From Collimonas sp. OK307 (GTDB lineage Bacteria; Pseudomonadota; Gammaproteobacteria; Burkholderiales; Burkholderiaceae_D): a DNA stretch of 64,000 nt. The stretch covers positions 62,001 through 126,000 of the forward strand of contig NZ_FOQI01000012.1 of assembly GCF_900113705.1 (NCBI RefSeq). The letters run 5' to 3'. Below are positions 58,728 to 64,000 of this stretch, in pieces (within the stretch, counting starts at the first letter, position 1; every line of letters begins with the position of its first letter). The notes below the pieces were generated by a model. That model saw only the letters and a program-made list of their open reading frames with translations. It had not been told where the DNA came from and did not search any database. The position numbers were made by a program, and so were the translations under genes.

Positions 58728-60329
58728 TTACTCAATTCCCTGGCTAGTCAGGTAATCCTCGTAAGAGCCCTGGAAGTCGACTATTTCGTTTTCCTTGACT
58801 TCCAAAATCCGGGTCGCCAGCGATGACACGAACTCGCGGTCATGCGACACGAAAATCAGGGTACCGGCATATTTCTCCAGCGCGATATTGAGCGATTCGA
58901 TCGACTCCATGTCCATATGGTTGGTCGGCTCGTCCAGCAGCAGCACGTTATGGCGGCCCAGCATCAGCTTGCCGTACATCATGCGGCCCTTCTCGCCACC
59001 GGACAATACCTTGACCGATTTCTTGACGTCGTCGCCGCTGAACAGCAAACGGCCCAGGCTGGAACGCACAGCCTGGTCGTCGTCGCCTTCCTGGGTCCAG
59101 CGTCCCATCCAGTCGGTGAGGGTCAAGTCGGTTGCAAAATCTTCGGTCGGATCTTGCGGCATGTAGCCGACGTTGGCGTTTTCCGCCCATTTCACCAGGC
59201 CGCTGTCTGCTGCCAGGCCGGCGATGTCGATGCCGCCAATACTGCGCAACAGCGTGGTCTTACCGGCGCCGTTGGCGCCGATGATGGCGATTTTCTCGCC
59301 AGCTTCAACCATGATGCTGAAATTCTTGAAGATCGGCCGGTCGTAAGTCTTGCTGATGCCCTGCACTTCGACTGCCAGCCGATGCAGCTTTTTCTCGCCG
59401 TCGAAACGCACGAACGGATTGGCGCGGCTGGATGGCTTGACATCCTCGACCTTGATTTTTTCAATTTGCTTGGCGCGCGAGGTAGCCTGGCGTGCCTTCG
59501 ATTTGTTAGCAGCAAAGCGGCGCACGAAATCCTGCAACTCGGCGACCTTGTCCTTGGCCTTCGCATTCACCGACAACTGCTGCGCACGTGCCTGCGACGA
59601 TGCCAGCATGTAGTCGTCGTAATTGCCTGGATAGACCTTCAACGTGCCATAGTCCATATCGGCCATGTGGGTACATACCTGGTTCAGGAAGTGGCGATCA
59701 TGGGAAATGATGATCATGGTCGAATTGCGCTGGTTCAGCACATCTTCCAGCCAGCGGATGGTGTTGATATCGAGGTTATTGGTCGGCTCGTCGAGCAGCA
59801 GGATATCCGGATTCGAAAACAGTGCCTGCGCCAGCAAGACGCGCAGCTTCCAGCCTGGTGCGACGCTGCTCATCGGGCCTTGATGCTGATCGATCGAGAC
59901 GCCCACGCCCAACAACAGTTCGCCAGCGCGCGCTTCGGCGGTGTAGCCATCGTATTCGGCGAACCTGGCTTCCAGGTCGGCGGCCTTCATGTAGTCGTCG
60001 TCGGTGGCTTCTGGATTGGCATAGATCGCATCGCGCTCGGCCATCGCTGCCCACATTTCGGTGTGGCCCATCATGACCACGTCGAGTACCCGCATTTCTT
60101 CAAACGCAAACTGATCCTGGCGCAATTTACCCAGGCGCTCGTGCTGATCGAGCATCACGTTGCCAGCAGAAGACTCCAGATCGCCGCCCAGGATCTTCAT
60201 GAACGTCGACTTGCCGCAGCCGTTCGCGCCGATCAAACCGTAGCGGTTACCGTCGCCGAATTTGACTGAAATGTTTTCAAACAGCGGCTTGGGGCCGAAC
60301 TGCATCGTGATATTTGCGGTGGAAAGCAT
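58728..60329 (-). CDS. ybiT: ABC-F family ATPase YbiT
   Basis: Soluble protein with two ABC domains (Walker [10 protein letters not shown] at about 34-42 and GANGAGKTT at about 350-358; both DEPTN Walker B motifs) joined by the P-site tRNA interaction linker region ([23 protein letters not shown]). 533 residues, the YbiT length, and [20 protein letters not shown] plus [16 protein letters not shown] follow E. coli YbiT closely. Acts on the ribosome as a translation factor; the first signature loop ([17 protein letters not shown]) is degenerate, as in YbiT. Confidence 0.93.
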   Translation of the reverse strand: MLSTANITMQFGPKPLFENISVKFGDGNRYGLIGANGCGKSTFMKILGGDLESSAGNVMLDQHERLGKLRQDQFAFEEMRVLDVVMMGHTEMWAAMAERDAIYANPEATDDDYMKAADLEARFAEYDGYTAEARAGELLLGVGVSIDQHQGPMSSVAPGWKLRVLLAQALFSNPDILLLDEPTNNLDINTIRWLEDVLNQRNSTMIIISHDRHFLNQVCTHMADMDYGTLKVYPGNYDDYMLASSQARAQQLSVNAKAKDKVAELQDFVRRFAANKSKARQATSRAKQIEKIKVEDVKPSSRANPFVRFDGEKKLHRLAVEVQGISKTYDRPIFKNFSIMVEAGEKIAIIGANGAGKTTLLRSIGGIDIAGLAADSGLVKWAENANVGYMPQDPTEDFATDLTLTDWMGRWTQEGDDDQAVRSSLGRLLFSGDDVKKSVKVLSGGEKGRMMYGKLMLGRHNVLLLDEPTNHMDMESIESLNIALEKYAGTLIFVSHDREFVSSLATRILEVKENEIVDFQGSYEDYLTSQGIE

Positions 60330-60513
60330 CTTAAACTGGTTCTTTTCTTAATTGAATCATGGGGTTAGACAATGAGGCGGCATTATACAGTATCCGCAAT
60401 TGTGCACTGCGGGCCACCGTAAAAACAACGACTTACCGCTCTGTTTCCCACGAAATCGGTACTGTACAGGTCAAGATCAGAGCGTTTTGAACATCTGTTA
60501 CCAGATAAAAAAG

Positions 60514-60541
60514 AAAACCGGCGGAACGATCCGCCGGTTTT
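60514..60541 (-). terminator. Terminator after mhpE
   Basis: AAAACCGGCGGA (60514-60525) pairs perfectly with 60530-60541 around ACGA; bidirectional. Confidence 0.88.
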
Positions 60542-60557
60542 GATGTAAAAACTAAAA

Positions 60558-60585
60558 CATTTCCAAATATTTCCATTTGGAAATG
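60558..60585. repeat. 10-bp inverted repeat
   Basis: CATTTCCAAA (60558-60567) and TTTGGAAATG (60576-60585) around an 8-base loop, between mhpE and its terminator. Confidence 0.6.
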
Positions 60586-60601
60586 CTTGTGCAGATTCCT
60601 G

Positions 60602-61609
60602 TTACTGAGCCGATTGGCGCTCACGCGCCATGGTCAACGCGGTATCTTCAATCATGTCCTCCTGACCGCCAACCATCCGCCGCCGGCCCAGCTCTACCAA
60701 TATGTCGCGTGCCGGAATGCCATACTTGGCGCTGGCGCGCTTGGCAAACAGCAGGAAAGAGGAATAGACGCCGGCATACCCCAGCGTCAAGGCATCGCGG
60801 TCGATCCGGATCGGATGATCCATGATCGGCACCACCAGGTCTTCGGCAACGTCGGAAATCTTGAACACATCGACGCCCGTCTCGATCCCCATGCGCTCGC
60901 ACACTGCGACGAACACTTCCATCGGCGTATTGCCGGCCCCCGCTCCCAGTCCAGCGGCGGCGGCATCGATGCGGCGTGCGCCATACTCCACCGCAACCAC
61001 TGAATTGGCAACGCCCATCGCCAGGTTGTGATGGCCATGAAAGCCGATTTCGGTTTCAGGTTTAAGTTTTTCACGCAGCAGGCCGATACAGGCGCGCACA
61101 TGTTCCGGCAACATGTAGCCGGCCGAATCGGTGGCGTAGATGCAATTGGCGCCATACGATTCCATCAACCGCGCCTGCTCCAGCAACTTCGCCGGCTCCG
61201 TCATATGCGCCATCATCAGGAAACCCACCGTATCCAGCCCGAGTTTGCGCGATAGCCCGATATGCTGTTCCGAGACATCGGCCTCGGTGCAATGGGTAGC
61301 GACGCGGATAGTACCGACCCCGCATTCATGCGCCATGTGCAAATGGTCGACGGTGCCGATGCCCGGGATCAACAGCGCTGAAGCCTTGGCCTTCTTTAAT
61401 AACGGAATCACGCCACGCAGATATTCCTCGTCGCTATGCGCAGGAAAACCATAATTGACCGAAGCACCGCCCAGGCCATCGCCGTGAGTAACTTCGATCA
61501 GCGGCACGCCGGCTTCATCCAGTCCGGCAGCAATACTTTGCATTTGCTGCAGCGAGATCTGATGACGTTTCGGGTGCATGCCGTCACGCAGCGACATGTC
61601 ATGCACCAC
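60602..61609 (-). CDS. mhpE: 4-hydroxy-2-oxovalerate aldolase, 5' end clipped
   Basis: Last enzyme of a meta-cleavage pathway, giving pyruvate and acetaldehyde. 335 residues from a GTG at 61609. The catalytic core is intact: [55 protein letters not shown]. Relatives start a few residues earlier with a proper ATG, but here an in-frame TAG lies four codons upstream (61621-61619) and the sequence beyond is surE. No mhpF, mhpD or regulator is adjacent, so the usual operon is missing. It may be an inactive remnant or be translated from GTG; no ribosome site is evident. Confidence 0.75.
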   Translation of the reverse strand: MVHDMSLRDGMHPKRHQISLQQMQSIAAGLDEAGVPLIEVTHGDGLGGASVNYGFPAHSDEEYLRGVIPLLKKAKASALLIPGIGTVDHLHMAHECGVGTIRVATHCTEADVSEQHIGLSRKLGLDTVGFLMMAHMTEPAKLLEQARLMESYGANCIYATDSAGYMLPEHVRACIGLLREKLKPETEIGFHGHHNLAMGVANSVVAVEYGARRIDAAAAGLGAGAGNTPMEVFVAVCERMGIETGVDVFKISDVAEDLVVPIMDHPIRIDRDALTLGYAGVYSSFLLFAKRASAKYGIPARDILVELGRRRMVGGQEDMIEDTALTMARERQSAQ

Positions 61610-61612
61610 TAC

Positions 61613-62339
61613 ATATGCCTACTATGTCAACAGCACACCGGTCGCGGCAACCTTGTACGGCATCGACATCACCTCTAAGCAGGTGTTCAGGCAAGCGCCC
61701 GATCTCGTCATTTCCGGCCCCAACTACGGCAACAATACCGGCCTCATCGATAATAATTCCGGTACCGTCAATGCTGCCCTGATTGCGATCAATCGCGGCA
61801 TTCCGGCAATCGCCGTCAGTGCAGAACTGCCGCAAACCTATAAACCGTTCAATAAGCTGGCGGCAGGCGATCCGGAATACGAAGTGGCGGATGTGGTGGT
61901 CCGGCTGGTGAAGGCGTTGCAGCAGCGCAAAGCCGTAGCCGGCGGTACCTTGCTGCCGCAGGGAGTCGGTTTGAATGTCAACCTGCCGAAATTCGCCAAA
62001 GGCGCTGCGGCGGCATTGCCGGTCAAACTCAGCAAGATCGGCCTGGCTACTGTCGCCCTGCCCTATTTCGTAGAGGATCTGTCGACCGACCCGCTGGCCA
62101 AATCGTATCTGGCGCAGGCCTTTCCGCACGGCGTTCCCGCTTATCCTGGCGTGACGCTGGTGCTTAATCAAGGGCCGGTGCCGGCCGGACTGAAGTACGT
62201 CCCGGACACCAATCCTGATTCGGAACAAAATGTCGTCAACTCCGGTGCGATCGCTATTTCGGTGATGCAGGGAACACCGCAGGGTACACACGCTCAAGAA
62301 GCAATAATGCGCGCCAAACTGATCAATTTTGCCCGGTAG
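61613..62339 (+). pseudogene. surE: 5'-truncated SurE-family nucleotidase
   Basis: The frame from about 61618 reads YYVNSTPVAATLYGID, DLVISGPNYGNNTGLIDNNSGTVNAALIAINRGIPAIAVSAE, all SurE landmarks, and runs to a stop at 62337-62339. The N-terminal part with the metal-binding NDDG motif (roughly 100 residues) is missing and replaced by mhpE sequence. About 240 residues remain; inactive by inference. Confidence 0.75.
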
Positions 62340-62620
62340 ACTCTGTCTGGCAGGTCATTGTTGCATCGCCGATATCGCGCTTCAGTCTAAGCCTGAAAGC
62401 GATATCGGCCAATCCCCCGAACATCCCTCCGAATAGCCTTAGCGCGCCAGTTTCCAGTTCACCAGAGATACCGCCAGACGCCTATTTCCGCCAGCGCAGC
62501 ATCGCCCGTGGTGGATGCTGCCTGGTTCCCTGTCAGTCACGATAACGTCATCAAGCTTGTCTTTCAAGCTACAATATCCAAGCTAAGACATAAGAAAAAC
62601 TATGTCACCTGGAGAGTCAC

Positions 62621-63481
62621 ATGCATCTTCCTTTAAACGCACTGCGCGCTTTCGAAGTCTCGGCACGTTTCCTTAGTTTCACCCGCGCTGCATCCGAGCT
62701 GAATGTCACGCAAGCCGCGATCAGCCAACAGGTGAAGAACCTTGAGGAGAGAATGGGCGTACAGCTGTTTCGTCGGTTGCCACGCGGGCTGGCGCTGACC
62801 GCCGAAGGCATCGCCCTGCTGCCGGTGCTGGCGGAATCTTTCAGCCGCATCGGTTCAGTCCTGGAACAATTCGGCGATGGCCGCTCGCGCGAAGTGTTGA
62901 CCGTAGGCGCTGTCGGCACATTTGCCGTCGGCTGGCTAATCCCGCGCCTGCGCGATTTCCAGCAAGCCTACCCATTCGTCGATTTCCGCCTGTTCACCAA
63001 TAATAACCGCGTCGATATCGCCGGTGAAGGCCTCGACTACGCGATTCGCTTCGGTGACGGTGCCTGGCATGCAACCGAAGCCGAAGCACTGGCGGCGGCG
63101 CCACTGTCGCCAATGTGCTCGCCGGCAATAGCATCATTCCTGCGCGATCCAGGCGATCTCGCCAGGCAAGTATTACTACGCTCCTACCGGACCGACGAAT
63201 GGGCCACCTGGTTCGCGGCAGCAGACTTGCCCTGCCCTTTGCTCAGAGGCACCGTATTCGATTCATCGCTCACCATGGCCGAAGCAGCAGCACAAGGTGC
63301 CGGCGTAGCCCTGCTGCCAGCCCGCATGTTCACCCGCGAACTGCAACACGGCCGCCTGACACGCCCGTTCGACATCGAGATAGCCAGCGGCAGCTACTGG
63401 CTAACCCGCCTCAAATCAAAACAAGTCACCCCCGCAATGCAAGCCTTCAGAGAGTGGCTACTCCAAACCGCCAAGCAGTAA
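62621..63481 (+). CDS. LysR-family regulator, AmpR/PenR type
   Basis: 286 residues. The start LPLNALRAFEVSARFLSFTRAASELNVTQAAISQQV and the effector-domain stretches LTVGAVGTFAVGWLIPRL, FRLFTNNNRVDIAGEGLDYAIRFGDGAWH and GSYWLTRLKSK follow the AmpR/PenR group that controls chromosomal beta-lactamases. Such genes are normally divergent from their target, but upstream here only the surE remnant and a gene-free 281 bases are found. Assigning a target is therefore not possible. Confidence 0.85.
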   Translation: MHLPLNALRAFEVSARFLSFTRAASELNVTQAAISQQVKNLEERMGVQLFRRLPRGLALTAEGIALLPVLAESFSRIGSVLEQFGDGRSREVLTVGAVGTFAVGWLIPRLRDFQQAYPFVDFRLFTNNNRVDIAGEGLDYAIRFGDGAWHATEAEALAAAPLSPMCSPAIASFLRDPGDLARQVLLRSYRTDEWATWFAAADLPCPLLRGTVFDSSLTMAEAAAQGAGVALLPARMFTRELQHGRLTRPFDIEIASGSYWLTRLKSKQVTPAMQAFREWLLQTAKQ

Positions 63482-63490
63482 TCCCCAAAA

Positions 63491-63665
63491 TCAATTCGAC
63501 TCTGACCCCAATTGATTCCAAAATAATTCGACTCTGACCCTAATTGTTTTGAAAATCAATTAGGGTCAGAGTCGAATTGATTAGGTGATCTGGCGTCAGG
63601 ATGACAGGGTTAGCGGGTTTTGGATGGTTAGCTGGAATCAATTAGGGTCAGAGTCGAATTGATTA
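63491..63665. repeat. Four REP-like palindromic units
   Basis: Core GACTCTGACCC(C/T)AATT occurs twice forward (63491-63517 and 63523-63550) and twice inverted (63554-63582 and 63636-63664). The last two carry 8-bp terminal inverted repeats AATCAATT/AATTGATT. This GGGTCAGAGTCGAATT motif is common beside REP-type elements and transposases in proteobacteria. Confidence 0.75.
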
Positions 63666-63717
63666 GGTGATCTAGCGTCAGGATGACAGGGTTAGCGGGT
63701 TTTGGATGGTTAGCTGG
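63554..63717. repeat. 82-bp tandem duplication
   Basis: 63554-63635 and 63636-63717 are adjacent and identical except for one base (63592 G against 63674 A). The unit holds one REP-like palindrome, the stop codon and the last 12 codons of the LD-carboxypeptidase gene. Confidence 0.95.
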
Positions 63718-64000
63718 TAGCTGTTTGCGTCTGATTGCAATTGTGCTTGGGCGCCGACCTGTAGCGTTACTTTGTCGCGAATGTGGCCGAATGGCAGGCC
63801 GGTCAGGATTGGTACCGGGATATGGGCGCGCAGGTAGGCTAGCATGGCGTTGAAGTCGTAGCCGTTGTCGTGCTCGCCCAGGCGGTACTCGGAAAAATCG
63901 CCTAGCACGATCGCTTGCTGCCGTCCGAGGATGCCGGCGTATTGCAATTGCAGTAGCATGCGCTCGATGCGGTATGGATGCTCGCCGATGTCTTCCAGGA
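63678..64000 (-). CDS. LD-carboxypeptidase (muramoyltetrapeptide carboxypeptidase), 3' part
   Basis: The frame is open to the window edge. The C-terminal 107 residues include LEDIGEHPYRIERMLLQL, GDFSEYRLGEHDNGYDF, PVLTGL-type PVPILTGLPFGH and VGAQAQL, as in peptidase family S66 enzymes that trim murein tetrapeptides in the cytoplasm. The catalytic Ser lies outside; the His of GLPFGH is present. The stop is in copy 2 of the 82-bp duplication. Confidence 0.88.
   Translation of the reverse strand, partial: LEDIGEHPYRIERMLLQLQYAGILGRQQAIVLGDFSEYRLGEHDNGYDFNAMLAYLRAHIPVPILTGLPFGHIRDKVTLQVGAQAQLQSDANSYQLTIQNPLTLSS

Noticed and set aside
63491-63717. CRISPR array
   Set aside because: Repeats are palindromic, inverted and irregularly spaced, and the 82-bp units are directly adjacent without spacers; no cas genes.

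Overview
The window looks like the chromosome of a betaproteobacterium of the family Oxalobacteraceae, closest in feel to Collimonas. Moderately high GC (judged by eye), the hemC-hemD-hemX-hemY cluster facing ppc, the split NAD pathway (nadB apart from nadAC), DctA, YbiT, MHS-type transporters and Comamonas-like MhpE all fit. The genus is an inference; no rRNA or tRNA gene was recognised.

Layout. 1-10.4 kb: hrpA (3' end cut by the window), prfC and a complete five-gene branched-chain-amino-acid-type ABC operon, closed by a REP/BIME-like hairpin pair and a shared terminator. 10.4-15.5 kb: dctA, then the ketone-body pair adc-bdhA, a DUF3142 protein and a SnoaL-like protein. 15.5-20.8 kb: an accessory strip of short, AT-richer, unrelated genes (c-type cytochrome, small membrane proteins, frameshifted SMI1/KNR4 immunity-type gene, DUF6434, DUF7660, nucleotidyltransferase, zinc-ribbon membrane protein). 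Nearly every gene there is followed by the same decayed trailer motif. 20.8-33.8 kb: CNNM/CorC protein, S1C protease, lipoprotein, hemYXDC, ppc, MscS channel, GNAT. 33.9-38.8 kb: a GntR regulator with palindromic operator candidates, a polar amino-acid-type ABC transporter and an adenine-deaminase-type enzyme. 38.8-45.5 kb: small genes (DUF1488-like, PACE efflux pump with divergent LysR, oxidoreductase, phosphopantetheinyl transferase) among four copies of a small-RNA gene family. 45.5-55.7 kb: class II aldolase, three MFS transporters, purT, nadB and an M20 carboxypeptidase. 55.7-64 kb: nadC-nadA, ybiT, then a rearranged end: mhpE fused head-to-head to a decapitated surE, an AmpR/PenR-type LysR regulator without a beta-lactamase gene, and a cluster of REP-like palindromes with an 82-bp tandem duplication over the 3' end of an LD-carboxypeptidase gene.

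Most interesting signals. (1) Four near-identical minus-strand small-RNA genes at 38.86, 41.28, 41.64 and 45.36 kb. Each has its own -10 box, a 5' GUCUCCUC(C) segment complementary to Shine-Dalgarno sequences, two hairpins with compensatory changes, a GNRA-capped terminator and a U-tract. They resemble the toxic multicopy small RNAs reported from betaproteobacteria. (2) The 15.5-20.8 kb mini-gene strip with its recurring trailer. (3) The mhpE/surE deletion scar. (4) Several short tandem repeats and palindromes in regulatory positions (upstream of adc, gntR, nadA, mscS and between the PACE and LysR genes).
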